A stretch of 64,000 nucleotides of DNA from Flavobacteriales bacterium UBA6051 (GCA_002427735.1 DIYP01000016.1:372001-436000), one strand, 5' to 3'; shown: positions 1 to 8,053, counted from the stretch's first letter. Numbers and translations: made by a program. The notes: generated by a model not told the origin, from the letters alone.

Positions 1-1
1 T

Positions 2-217
2 TCGGATGGAACGTTAATACCTGTGCCCAAACGTCCGAAATTCATTCAACAATCGCGTGAAACCGTAGCGTCTCGAATAGTATGCATGCTAAAACGACGT
101 CAGTCCAAAATGGTGCTGTCTCCCTTGGGAAAAATTACCGCTTTTACTATGCGCTATTTCCCGCGTACCGTATTATTTGTGATGACACGTTTACAGAAAA
201 AAAGCGGAGATCAATAA
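2..217 (+). CDS. C-terminal fragment of a putative short-chain dehydrogenase/reductase
   Basis: An open frame runs from the window edge to a TAA stop at 215-217, so the start is missing. The 71 visible residues hold a basic helix (SRETVASRIVCMLKRR), then a short hydrophobic stretch and the pattern FPRTVLFVMTRL. That resembles the C-terminal tail of membrane-associated SDR-family oxidoreductases, in which a helix and an FFPR-like motif follow the Rossmann core. The catalytic core lies outside the window, so substrate cannot be guessed. The family call is inferred from a short tail and is moderate to weak. The stop codon lies inside the hairpin that terminates the opposite-strand operon. Confidence 0.45.
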   Translation, partial: SDGTLIPVPKRPKFIQQSRETVASRIVCMLKRRQSKMVLSPLGKITAFTMRYFPRTVLFVMTRLQKKSGDQ

Positions 218-228
218 TGATCTCCGCT
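197..228 (-). terminator. Rho-independent terminator of the DUF1800-DUF1501 operon
   Basis: A perfect 11-bp inverted repeat (203-213 with 218-228, loop of 4) is followed on the minus strand by seven T residues (197-203). It lies 25 bases beyond the DUF1501 stop. Its loop contains the TAA stop of the plus-strand dehydrogenase, so both genes end in the same 30 bases. There is no T-run on the plus side. Confidence 0.85.
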
Positions 229-252
229 CCATATATTCATTGTACAATGTAT

Positions 253-1803
253 TTAATCCATCTTGACAAGTTTCGCGTTTATGTTTCCAGAGTCTTTTTG
301 AATCTGAACGACGTACTGACCCGATGGCAGGTCACGCAACTCCATTGGAATGTCATGTCTCCCTTGTGTCAAATTACCATCGTAAACCTGCGCTACCTGT
401 CTACTATTTAAATCGTAGATATCTACTTTCACCCATTCGTTCATTGCTGAGAATCGCACGGTTGCATTGTAGGTTGCTGGGTTCGGATAAATAAGCGCAC
501 TTTCCTTCGCTAGTTCTTCTTCTTCCAGACCAACATTACATGCGCCAAGGAGAGGGTAGAATGTTACAGAATGTTCAAATAATGCCTGAATATCAGTGCT
601 AGAAACGCCAAACCAATCTTTCAATACGGACGCGTAAACATCTCGGAAATCAATCTGCATTGGAATTCCTGCTTGATTCACAACCGTATCTGGAATAACA
701 GGGTTAGCTCCCATAATATCAATGTCAAGGCATGAACCGAACAAGAATAATGGTGCTGCATCACCATGATCGGTTCCCAGACTTGCATTAGAAGCAATTT
801 GACGACCAAACTCAGAGAACGTCATACCTGCTACTCGTTGCTCTAAACCAAGTAATGCTAAATCATCTTGGAATGCTTCAATCGCATCTGAAAGTCTTCT
901 GATAAGCTCAGCATGAACACCTTGCGTAGTATCAGTCGTTGAAACCTGAGCATCGTGTGTATCGAAACCATTAATGTTCAGAATATAAACCTTAGACTCT
1001 AAACCACCCGAAATCATTTGTGCAACGTATTGCAACTGCACTGCTAGCGGATTTGCTGGATCATACATTGTTGAAAGCGTATTTCCAGCATTTGCTGCAT
1101 CATTGATTTGCGCACCAAAAGCATTTGCCTGATCAATGAGTGTTGCAAGATAATCCATATGCGATCCGTAATATGTACCATCATCAAGCACACCACTTGA
1201 AGCCAGATTATAGACATCAAAAGGATTATTAACAGCGTGACTAAAGTTGGCCATGAGTCCTTGACATGTAGACGAAGTTTCATACCCCATGCTAATTGCA
1301 AACGGGTCTGGATAAGTCGCATTTGGATATGCATCAGGATAGTTTGGATAATCCACATCGAACTGTCGACCTAACCAACCCGTTGCCGGAGGATTGTCAA
1401 TTAAACCAGAGCTCCAAATATCCATTGATCGGAAATGCGATCTGTTTTGTTCAGGATATCCAACATTCTGAATGATGCCCAGTTTACCGTCATTATACAT
1501 GTTCTGCATTCCTGTCATCACTGGATGGAGACCAACTTCTGTAGTTAATGGTAAAACAGAAGTTTCAGGAATAAGCACATTGCTACGTTGTATTGTCATT
1601 TCCGTGTATTGATCTCGCGGGATAACTGTATTAATTCCATCATTTCCACCATTCAGACGGATAATGACCAATACGCGATCTTCGGCACTTTTTGCCACAT
1701 CAAATAACTTCTTCCCAATTGTCTGAAATTTCATTTCATTCAACAAGATCGGAGTCCCTACGGATGCAAGTGCCAGATTTTTTACAAAATTTCTTCTTTT
1801 CAT
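253..1803 (-). CDS. DUF1501 family protein with T9SS C-terminal sorting domain
   Basis: A 516-residue protein. The N-terminus KRRNFVKNLALA fits a twin-arginine-like signal, common in DUF1501 proteins, which belong to the alkaline phosphatase/sulfatase-like superfamily; their reaction is unknown. The body (about 35-420) carries family-typical stretches such as RLNGGNDGINT, HFRSMDIW and EFGRQIASN. From about residue 437 a YPNPA motif begins a type A T9SS sorting domain ending in VKMD, so the protein should reach the cell surface and be anchored or released after cleavage. It lies 18 bases after the DUF1800 gene, its usual partner, and is followed by a strong terminator. The family assignment is firm; the function is not known. 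Confidence 0.9.
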   Translation of the reverse strand: MKRRNFVKNLALASVGTPILLNEMKFQTIGKKLFDVAKSAEDRVLVIIRLNGGNDGINTVIPRDQYTEMTIQRSNVLIPETSVLPLTTEVGLHPVMTGMQNMYNDGKLGIIQNVGYPEQNRSHFRSMDIWSSGLIDNPPATGWLGRQFDVDYPNYPDAYPNATYPDPFAISMGYETSSTCQGLMANFSHAVNNPFDVYNLASSGVLDDGTYYGSHMDYLATLIDQANAFGAQINDAANAGNTLSTMYDPANPLAVQLQYVAQMISGGLESKVYILNINGFDTHDAQVSTTDTTQGVHAELIRRLSDAIEAFQDDLALLGLEQRVAGMTFSEFGRQIASNASLGTDHGDAAPLFLFGSCLDIDIMGANPVIPDTVVNQAGIPMQIDFRDVYASVLKDWFGVSSTDIQALFEHSVTFYPLLGACNVGLEEEELAKESALIYPNPATYNATVRFSAMNEWVKVDIYDLNSRQVAQVYDGNLTQGRHDIPMELRDLPSGQYVVQIQKDSGNINAKLVKMD

Positions 1804-1821
1804 TGCTCTACTTTTTGGGCC

Positions 1822-3438
1822 CTACATTGTATGGAATTCAGGCATTTGGAATAAACGTGCTAAAACAAGGTTCACACGCTGTTTTACGGGGTCGGAATAT
1901 GTCGGATCACCCGGATTATTTATATAGTCTGTGTACTCGAGTGTCCATTCAAAGTCAGGTAAACTGTTTGTAAGAATAGATTTCAAAATCAGTTTTTGCA
2001 AAGCATCCACATCTTTGGGTGTGAAGACATCACAGATATCATCAATAACTGTCGGTGCGTCATAAGGATCGGAAAGACCGTCCACAAAAGTCAATGCATC
2101 AATCTCCCAATTATTCCCATTTACAGGTATTCCACCATAAATAGTCATAAATGCACTCACGTCAAAACGTGTCTTAATGTGCGTCGCATTAACCCACAAC
2201 TTCGAGAAAGATGGTTCCTGATAATAAGCAGGCCAACCAGCAACGCTCGGAGGTGCAGCATATCCTTGACCCATTGTGTCAGCAAACCAATAAACGCTGA
2301 GTTGCATCTCACTGTCTGTTGCTAAGTCAAACCCTGGAGTGGACTGCGTAGTATTTAACATAGAGTACAACATGTCCAGTGGCCCCTTAATTAATGCCCC
2401 ACGAATTGAAACATCGTAAAAATGCTCACTTTGGAAGAGTTCACTCAATACTGGCAATACGTCATAATTGTTAGCAATCATGGTATTAGCCATTTCGTCT
2501 ATCACCGTCGATTCTACGGCAGCCGTTAAATCATAGTTTACAAAATAGCGATATAACTTTCGACAAATAAATCGAGCCACTTCATCTTGCTGGAAAATAA
2601 CGTCAATTAAATCTTCATATTCATTCGCTCCATTATCCGGGATTACAGCGTTGCCAAAATGCGAAGAAAGCGTTTTCGTTGATGTGTCATGTAAGATAGG
2701 TGTAAAGTTTGCTGCAACGTTTGTCAGCGTATCACTTCTCAATCCATCTACTAAATATCCTGTCAATATTTTTGCGGCCGCGGCTACATCCTCTTCTTTA
2801 TAATTTGTGTAATCACCAGGACCGATCTGCGGACCTTTACCGATTGTATACAATTCAAGTAACTCACGCGCATAATTCTCGTTTGGACTGTATAATGTAT
2901 TTGTAGCACCATTCAAAAACAGTAGCATATTTGGATCGATGGTAATATCCTTCACAAATTGACGGAAGTTTCCTAGCGCATGTGTTCGAATCAACGCATG
3001 ATATTCATAAGCTGCTCTTGTGTCTATATTTGTAGATGCCGCAAAATGATTTTGCCAAAAGAGACAGATCTTTTCCGCAATGGTCGCTTGTTCCGAATTG
3101 ATACGTTCCATCAACCATGCTGCCAACGAAAAAAGGCGTGCGTTATCTACTAAACCTGCCTGAGTGACATCTGACGGATAAACTGAATTGACCCATGTAG
3201 AACCAAAAGTTGCTATGGTTTCATCCGGGTGAAAGGCTACCGGTTGTCCAATAGCAGGTAATTGTAAGAGCGAAGTTACTGTTGCGGCCATTCCATTGGA
3301 CACCGCATCGAGCATCTGCTGATTCGTCGGCCCGAACATTGTTCGTCTGAGCAAATGCCCAGCTTCAACCTTTGTCCAAGGACCCGTGTATGGCGCCATA
3401 CTTAATGAGACACCATTTCCTAGTTCTTGATCTGGCAT
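1822..3438 (-). CDS. DUF1800 family protein
   Basis: The protein is about 538 residues from the ATG at 3438; the frame stays open to a TTG at 3486, and a third candidate ATG lies at 3399. The sequence AGHLLRRTMFGPT near the start is the usual opening of DUF1800 proteins, and further family stretches follow, such as KICLFWQNHF, LLFLNGATN, NENYARELLELYTIG and PPSVAGWPAYY. No convincing signal peptide is visible with any start, unlike its DUF1501 partner. The two genes are adjacent in the same order, as in many bacteria, and are probably co-transcribed. No reaction is established. Whether it is co-exported with the DUF1501 protein is unknown. Confidence 0.85.
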   Translation of the reverse strand: MPDQELGNGVSLSMAPYTGPWTKVEAGHLLRRTMFGPTNQQMLDAVSNGMAATVTSLLQLPAIGQPVAFHPDETIATFGSTWVNSVYPSDVTQAGLVDNARLFSLAAWLMERINSEQATIAEKICLFWQNHFAASTNIDTRAAYEYHALIRTHALGNFRQFVKDITIDPNMLLFLNGATNTLYSPNENYARELLELYTIGKGPQIGPGDYTNYKEEDVAAAAKILTGYLVDGLRSDTLTNVAANFTPILHDTSTKTLSSHFGNAVIPDNGANEYEDLIDVIFQQDEVARFICRKLYRYFVNYDLTAAVESTVIDEMANTMIANNYDVLPVLSELFQSEHFYDVSIRGALIKGPLDMLYSMLNTTQSTPGFDLATDSEMQLSVYWFADTMGQGYAAPPSVAGWPAYYQEPSFSKLWVNATHIKTRFDVSAFMTIYGGIPVNGNNWEIDALTFVDGLSDPYDAPTVIDDICDVFTPKDVDALQKLILKSILTNSLPDFEWTLEYTDYINNPGDPTYSDPVKQRVNLVLARLFQMPEFHTM

Positions 3439-3507
3439 AATGACTAGTGTGTTGATTAAATTATTTCCCCAATTTACAAAAATCAAGGGAGAATCAAAAA
3501 GTATACC

Positions 3508-4434
3508 CTACTGATTTAATATGGAAATATTTCGTGTTAAACCGCTGAATTTCGTGCGTTTAACAGCACTTTTCTTGAACAACTCCTGAAACACCTCTTC
3601 CGTTAAGTCATGCCAGTCAGCTTTGGACATCTTAAGTAGCTTTTCATGCGGTTCGAATGCCGATTCACCGTGCGATTTTGAAAAGCGATTCCAGGGACAG
3701 ACATCTTGACAAACATCGCAACCAAACATCCAATTGTCCATTTTATCATGGAATTCCTTTGGAATTATTTCATCTTTGAGTTCAATGGTCAAATAGGAGA
3801 TGCACTTCGATCCATCCACGACGTAGGGCTCAACGATCGCATCTGTAGGACATTCGTCAATGCAAGCTGTGCATGTCCCGCAATAATCCTTCATAGGCCC
3901 ATCCTCCTCCAATTCCAGGTCCAAAATGAGTTCTGCAATAAAGAAAAAGGAACCTTGCTTCCGGTGAATCAAATTTGTGTTTTTTCCCATCCATCCCAAA
4001 CCGCTTTTCGCTGCCCATACCTTATCCATTACAGGAGCAGAGTCGACAAAAACACGACCTCCGACCTCTCCTATTTCTTCATGGATAAATGCAAAAAGTT
4101 CTTTGAGTTTGTCCTTGATGACAAAGTGATAATCTTTTCCGTAGGCATATTTAGAAATCTTGGGTGCTTCCGGATTCTCCTGTGTTTGTTCTGGATAATA
4201 ATTGAGTAATACAGACACAACTGATTTGGCTCCGTCCACGAGCAATCTTGGATCGAGTCGTTTATCAAAGTGATTGGCCATGTAACTCATCTTACCGTGA
4301 TAATCGCGCTTTAACCACTCCTCTAACTTCTTCGCTTCCTCCTCTAAAAAATCCGCTTTGGACACACCAAAATACGTGAACCCGAGCTCAAAAGCTTTTT
4401 GCTGAATCAGGTATTTTGCATTGGTAGAATTCAC
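3508..4434 (-). CDS. queG: Epoxyqueuosine reductase QueG
   Basis: QueG is the cobalamin-dependent iron-sulfur enzyme that reduces epoxyqueuosine to queuosine, the last step of this tRNA wobble modification. The protein shows two ferredoxin-like clusters, CGTCTACIDECP and CDVCQDVCPW, and conserved stretches such as KSGLGWMGKNTNLI. The open frame extends to 4644, but its first 70 codons overlap the opposite gene and look non-coding. The GTG at 4434 puts the start about 14 residues before the conserved ELGFTYFGVSKADF, as expected for the family, and gives 308 residues. It starts only 44 bases from the divergent gene at 4479 and may head the transcript containing the DUF1800 and DUF1501 genes. 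Confidence 0.92.
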   Translation of the reverse strand: MNSTNAKYLIQQKAFELGFTYFGVSKADFLEEEAKKLEEWLKRDYHGKMSYMANHFDKRLDPRLLVDGAKSVVSVLLNYYPEQTQENPEAPKISKYAYGKDYHFVIKDKLKELFAFIHEEIGEVGGRVFVDSAPVMDKVWAAKSGLGWMGKNTNLIHRKQGSFFFIAELILDLELEEDGPMKDYCGTCTACIDECPTDAIVEPYVVDGSKCISYLTIELKDEIIPKEFHDKMDNWMFGCDVCQDVCPWNRFSKSHGESAFEPHEKLLKMSKADWHDLTEEVFQELFKKSAVKRTKFSGLTRNISILNQ

Positions 4435-4478
4435 ACGTGCAATATAGCAAATCTGACTCCTTTTATGTAAGTTTAGTT

Positions 4479-5030
4479 GTGAGGACACCTGAAGCTTTTT
4501 ATTTAGAGTTGATCGATTCCCTGGCGAGCAGCAACGGAACAGACAGGCGGCAATGGGCGATGCAGATAACGTCCAATTCCTACGATATTCGAGAGCTTTC
4601 GCGACTGCTTTTCGAAGAAAGGAAAACTGCCCAACGATTTGCATGGCTTTTAAGCAATGTGGGTATGGTTTCTAAGGATTATTTGCATAAAGAACTTTCA
4701 TTTCTCTTTGAGTTGTCCAATCAAATCACGCATTTCGACTTTAAACAGTCTTTTGCGAACTACTGGAAAATCGCGGGTGTTCCCGAAACGGATGAAGGGA
4801 AGGCCATCAGTCAACTATTTGAGTGGATTCAAGACGGTAAGACGAACGTTACGATTAAATCGCGTGCGACAGAAGTTCTGTTGAAAATGACCGATAAATA
4901 TCCCGAGCTCATACAAGAGTTGGTAATTACGACGGAAGAGGTGAAAGGAATGCAAACACCATCCTATCAAAAAAAAATGAAGGATGTGAATCGTGCGTTA
5001 CAGCAAAGAAAAAACCCTCCATCAAAATGA
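4479..5030 (+). CDS. Uncharacterised helical protein
   Basis: I do not recognise a named family. With the GTG at 4479 the protein is 183 residues; the frame is open from 4437, and the first ATG at 4560 would drop the helical LELIDSLASS segment, which looks coding. The sequence is soluble, almost entirely alpha-helical and rich in charged residues, with a spacing (TRFAWLLS-like and FELSNQITHF-like helices) that could suit a HEAT-like fold, but no repeat unit is clear. No signal peptide or membrane segment is visible. It is divergent from queG, with a 44-base gap. Its 3' end overlaps the terminator hairpin of the opposite gene. Confidence 0.7.
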   Translation: MRTPEAFYLELIDSLASSNGTDRRQWAMQITSNSYDIRELSRLLFEERKTAQRFAWLLSNVGMVSKDYLHKELSFLFELSNQITHFDFKQSFANYWKIAGVPETDEGKAISQLFEWIQDGKTNVTIKSRATEVLLKMTDKYPELIQELVITTEEVKGMQTPSYQKKMKDVNRALQQRKNPPSK

Positions 5031-5036
5031 CAGAGG
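5009..5036 (-). terminator. Strand-specific rho-independent terminator for the LRR protein gene
   Basis: On the minus strand a 9-bp stem (5028-5036 with 5016-5024, 3-base loop) is followed by six T residues (5009-5014). Two of the nine pairs are G-U and become A-C mismatches in a plus-strand transcript, so the hairpin should work only for the minus-strand gene ending at 5061. It overlaps the stop codon of the plus-strand gene. Confidence 0.65.
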
Positions 5037-5060
5037 ATTCTACAGTAACTATGAAGAAAT

Positions 5061-6047
5061 TTACTGTTTTACAAATCGCTTTGTAATATCTCCTTTGTCT
5101 GTTGAAATAGAAACTAGATAAACTCCTGATTCCAATCCAGAAAGATCAATCGATGGATACTTTGAAGTCAGCGAAACCTTGCCTGAAAGAGTAAAGATTG
5201 TAAGCGCCTCTATTGCCGCATCCGACTCAATGTTTAACTGATTAGTTGCTGGGTTAGGATATACATCAACCTCGACCGCTGAAAACTCATCTAGACCTGC
5301 CGAACCGGAACAATTTTCTGAAAATGAAGCAGCCGCATCGATTTGCGACCAATTCGCAGTACTCCATGCAGCGTCATCAACTTGAATACAAGTCAGGCCT
5401 GAACTCCAATTATCTACTGCTGTAAATACCGTAAAATTCATGTTATTCCCGTTAGCAACATTCAGACTGGACAGCTCATTATCTGCGCAACGCAACACTG
5501 TAACGGCTGTGTTCGGCGATATATCTAACGTTGTTAAACTATTTCCTCCGCACGCCAGTTCTGTAAGGTTTGTTAGCATAGAAACATCTAATTGCGCGAG
5601 GCCATTGTCTACACAAATAAATACTTCCAAAGCCAGGTTTGAGGAAACGTCAATTGATGTCAAAGCATTTGCACCAACATATAATCGTTCTAATAGCGTG
5701 TTTTGAGAGACGTCGATCGTGGACAGGTTGTTTTCACTCAACCTTAAGTCAACCAATGCCGTGTTTGCACTTAAGTCAACGCTGGAAAGTGAATTTTGAC
5801 TACACCATAATTCCGGCAAGTTGATAAACGCCTCAATCCCTGTTAAATCAGAAATGGACTCATTATTTAAATTCATTGTTCCCACAAATGCCTGGGCTTC
5901 ACTTACCTGAATCTCGCTGTCCATATTGGTATTAATAGCAGAATTTCCAACCAAATCAGCTTTGAAGTTGGCATCGGGAATGTTGACAATTTGTGCCTTC
6001 ATACCAAAGGCCGCGATGGTAAAAATTGAAAGTAAAAGTCTTTTCAT
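5061..6047 (-). CDS. Secreted leucine-rich-repeat protein with T9SS sorting domain
   Basis: A 328-residue protein with an N-terminal Sec signal peptide ending near MKAQ (residue 19). Residues about 77-202 form six 21-residue leucine-rich repeats of the pattern LxxLxCxxNxLxxLDxSxNxx, as in internalin-like and Bacteroidota surface proteins. A YPNPA motif near residue 262 begins a type A T9SS sorting domain ending in TKRFVKQ. It is likely displayed on the cell surface, where LRRs usually bind protein or glycan ligands; the ligand is unknown. Upstream lie a TAACCTTG -7 box and a 21-bp-offset direct repeat pair matching those of the next gene, pointing to control by the adjacent LytTR regulator (inference). 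Confidence 0.85.
   Translation of the reverse strand: MKRLLLSIFTIAAFGMKAQIVNIPDANFKADLVGNSAINTNMDSEIQVSEAQAFVGTMNLNNESISDLTGIEAFINLPELWCSQNSLSSVDLSANTALVDLRLSENNLSTIDVSQNTLLERLYVGANALTSIDVSSNLALEVFICVDNGLAQLDVSMLTNLTELACGGNSLTTLDISPNTAVTVLRCADNELSSLNVANGNNMNFTVFTAVDNWSSGLTCIQVDDAAWSTANWSQIDAAASFSENCSGSAGLDEFSAVEVDVYPNPATNQLNIESDAAIEALTIFTLSGKVSLTSKYPSIDLSGLESGVYLVSISTDKGDITKRFVKQ
5442..5819 (-). repeat. Six 21-residue leucine-rich repeats within the LRR protein gene
   Basis: Six consecutive 63-bp units encode the LRR pattern (residues 77-202). Asn and Leu positions are strictly kept, while the Cys position varies (C, L, V, C, C, C). The DNA copies are diverged, so this is a protein repeat rather than a recent duplication. 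Confidence 0.8.
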
Positions 6048-6069
6048 AGATCTGTTTATTAAGTTTTAA

Positions 6070-6077
6070 CAAGGTTA
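6070..6077 (-). promoter_or_regulatory. Putative -7 box of the LRR protein gene
   Basis: TAACCTTG on the minus strand matches the Bacteroidota -7 consensus TAnnTTTG with one change. It lies 23 bp before the start codon at 6047, exactly as the TAATCTTG box lies before the gene at 7164. After each box the two leaders share GTT, then two variable bases, then AACTTAA. Confidence 0.45.
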
Positions 6078-6106
6078 TAGAGAAACACATGAACAATAAA
6101 AAGTGA

Positions 6107-6135
6107 TTTCCCAAAACTATGTTCCGCTTTCCGAA
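6107..6135 (-). promoter_or_regulatory. Putative LytTR-type direct-repeat operator, copy C
   Basis: TTTCCCAA (6107-6114) and TTTCCGAA (6128-6135) are direct repeats offset by 21 bp, two helical turns. LytTR regulators typically bind two direct repeats about 21 bp apart. The first repeat begins 60 bp before the start codon of the LRR gene, the same distance as in the second T9SS gene. Confidence 0.5.
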
Positions 6136-6140
6136 GACAG

Positions 6141-6169
6141 AAAAATTCCTCCCATTTACTTGAGAGGAA
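6141..6169 (-). terminator. Rho-independent terminator of the secreted protein gene at 6193
   Basis: A 9-bp stem with one G-U pair (6146-6154 with 6161-6169, 6-base loop) is followed by five T residues on the minus strand (6141-6145). It lies 24 bases after the stop of the upstream gene and just before the operator of the next one, so the two T9SS genes are probably separate transcripts. Confidence 0.65.
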
Positions 6170-6192
6170 CTTATATTTTGAGAATTTCGATT

Positions 6193-7164
6193 CTATCGTT
6201 TTACAAAGCGTCTAGTAAAACTTCCTTGAACTGTTGCTACAGTAATGAGGTAAACTCCTGTATTGAAATTGGATACATCAACAATGTTATCGCTGGTATT
6301 CATTATCCTTTGTCCCGAGAGATTACTCACTATAATCTGTTCAATTGGCAATTCCGATTGAATCTTCAATGAATTGGAAGTCGGGTTCGGATATAATTGA
6401 ATTAAACTCGTACTATTCTCATTTAAATTAGCACTTCCCACTGGGTCTCCCTCTACCTTAAACTCATCAATGCTAAATCCGTTTTCAACATCCATGTAGT
6501 TACCTGACGTGAATCCGTCTATTTCGTATTTAAACCCAAAACGAATCAATGATGTTTGATCATCTAAAACTGAAGCGGGAATTGTAGCGAGTGTCCAATC
6601 CAATTGATCACCAAACCCATCTTGCAATAGTTGCCAAGTTGCAGAATTATCTGTCGTATAATACAGCCCACCATTGGAAGGTGACACTCCTCCCAACCAG
6701 TAGAAAGAGATCGTTATATTCTCATATCCAGAAGTATTTACGAATCCTGTTCTGACAAACCTTGACTCTCCTTTACTAGGTATGTTAACATTATTATCAT
6801 CAGATCGTAGGTAAGAGGCACATGTTACATTTTGACTCAATGCTATACCGTCACGCATACATAGATAATTACTGTTAGGAGAATTTGTGACCTCGATTGG
6901 TTGATCAGGCACATCGGGAATTGTATCTATATGCGGGAAAGGAAATGGAGTTTGAATACTGACCTGACCTCCAGTATAAGCACTTACCACAGCCCACTCG
7001 GCATTAGTGTTATCAACTGAGCCTTCATCTGTACTATTCAAAAACCAATCTTGCTGCCAACCGGAGCCTATCTCAAAATCTTCTTCATAAATTGTTGTTT
7101 GCCCGAACGTCAAAGAATAGCTAATTAAAAAACTAAGTAATAATGGTAGTCGAATTTTCTTCAT
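6193..7164 (-). CDS. Secreted T9SS-sorted protein with a probable beta-sandwich domain
   Basis: A 323-residue protein with a Sec signal peptide (hydrophobic residues 4-20, ending near TFG). The mature part begins with EEDFEIGSGWQQDWF and contains stretches such as ISFYWLGG and LIRFGFKYEIDG. This layout is typical of MAM-like or jelly-roll carbohydrate-binding domains that open Bacteroidota secreted proteins; I call this by pattern only. From about residue 257 (YPNPT) there is a type A T9SS sorting domain ending in RRFVKR. No catalytic motif is visible. Its promoter region carries the 21-bp-offset repeat pair and -7 box also found before the LRR gene, and it lies directly downstream of the LytTR regulator gene. 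Confidence 0.8.
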   Translation of the reverse strand: MKKIRLPLLLSFLISYSLTFGQTTIYEEDFEIGSGWQQDWFLNSTDEGSVDNTNAEWAVVSAYTGGQVSIQTPFPFPHIDTIPDVPDQPIEVTNSPNSNYLCMRDGIALSQNVTCASYLRSDDNNVNIPSKGESRFVRTGFVNTSGYENITISFYWLGGVSPSNGGLYYTTDNSATWQLLQDGFGDQLDWTLATIPASVLDDQTSLIRFGFKYEIDGFTSGNYMDVENGFSIDEFKVEGDPVGSANLNENSTSLIQLYPNPTSNSLKIQSELPIEQIIVSNLSGQRIMNTSDNIVDVSNFNTGVYLITVATVQGSFTRRFVKR

Positions 7165-7186
7165 AATCGTAATATTTAAGTTGAAA

Positions 7187-7194
7187 CAAGATTA
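7187..7194 (-). promoter_or_regulatory. Putative -7 box of the secreted protein gene at 7164
   Basis: TAATCTTG on the minus strand differs from TAnnTTTG at one position. It starts 23 bp before the start codon, the same position as the TAACCTTG box of the LRR gene. Confidence 0.45.
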
Positions 7195-7223
7195 CGGCAG
7201 TCATACAATTAGAAGAAATACGT

Positions 7224-7252
7224 TTTCCGAAGCTAGGTGTTCATTTTCCGAA
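7224..7252 (-). promoter_or_regulatory. Putative LytTR-type direct-repeat operator, copy B
   Basis: TTTCCGAA occurs at 7224-7231 and again at 7245-7252 (each also preceded by T), offset by exactly 21 bp. The pair begins 60 bp before the start of the T9SS gene at 7164 and ends next to the stop codon of the LytTR gene. Confidence 0.55.
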
Positions 7253-8011
7253 CTAAATTCCTATCATACTTTGAAGCTCGGAAACATTAGATTTCGTGAT
7301 TTTAGCAATTAAATCATTGGATAGCGAAATGGTTCCGTTTTGTGCACTAAATCCTTGCACATATGCAGAGTTAACGATCCAGGAGCGATGCGAGCGAATG
7401 AATTGGCCTTCCATTGGAAGCAAATCTTCAAATGATTTAAGGTTACGACTCACAACGAGTTGTGTGTTGTCCCGCAAGTAGATGGTTGAATAGGCTCGCA
7501 TGGCTTCAATCGCCACAATATCTTCTAAGTAGATGAGCCTTTGACGAATATGACCATCATGCAACTCAGAGATGACCAATTTTTCGGATTTCTTCTTTTC
7601 GACAACATCTTTGAGCACTTTGTAACGTTCCATTTGTTCTTTCTCGGAAACGCGACCGCTGGCTTTCTTGAGTGCTTGATTCAATCGATTACGTTCTACC
7701 GGTTTTACTAAATAATCCAGCGCGCTCATTTCAAACGCTTTGATCGCGTAGTGATCGTATGCAGTCACAAAAATGATTTCGAAGTCAATTTTTTCCAGGA
7801 AACGCACAATTTCATATCCAGCATAGTCCGGCATTTGAACGTCCAAAAAAACGATGTCTGGTTGCTGTTTTTTTATCTCCTCAACACCGCTCAATAAGTC
7901 AGGACTCGAGGCCACAACATTTACGGATTCTGGACTCCAGTCCAGTAGGTTTCGGAGCACATTACGCGCTGCCTCTTCATCGTCAATAATGATTGCCTTC
8001 AAATCATTCAT
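7253..8011 (-). CDS. LytTR-family response regulator
   Basis: A 252-residue DNA-binding response regulator. Residues 1-120 form a receiver domain with the acidic pair DDEE near residue 10, the phospho-accepting Asp57 in FLDVQMPDYAG, a conserved Thr/Ala region in FVTAYDHYA and the Lys in YLVKPV. A LytTR DNA-binding domain follows at about 145-252 (RLIYLEDIVAIEAMRAYSTIYL, FIRSHRSWIVN). It is paired with the histidine kinase immediately upstream, 59 bases away, so it should be phosphorylated by it. Direct repeats with 21-bp offset before this gene and before two neighbouring T9SS genes are good candidates for its binding sites, suggesting autoregulation and control of surface proteins (inference). 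Confidence 0.93.
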   Translation of the reverse strand: MNDLKAIIIDDEEAARNVLRNLLDWSPESVNVVASSPDLLSGVEEIKKQQPDIVFLDVQMPDYAGYEIVRFLEKIDFEIIFVTAYDHYAIKAFEMSALDYLVKPVERNRLNQALKKASGRVSEKEQMERYKVLKDVVEKKKSEKLVISELHDGHIRQRLIYLEDIVAIEAMRAYSTIYLRDNTQLVVSRNLKSFEDLLPMEGQFIRSHRSWIVNSAYVQGFSAQNGTISLSNDLIAKITKSNVSELQSMIGI

Positions 8012-8053
8012 GGAACAAACATGCTAATTTTTATTCGATCGTATTTCCCCAAT

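Noticed and set aside
3706..4209. 167-codon plus-strand frame inside queG
   Set aside because: It is a shadow of queG, with improbable composition and no neighbours in phase.
4435..4644. N-terminal extension of queG to 4644
   Set aside because: The extra 70 codons have no similarity to QueG and lie opposite the coding part of the plus-strand gene at 4479.
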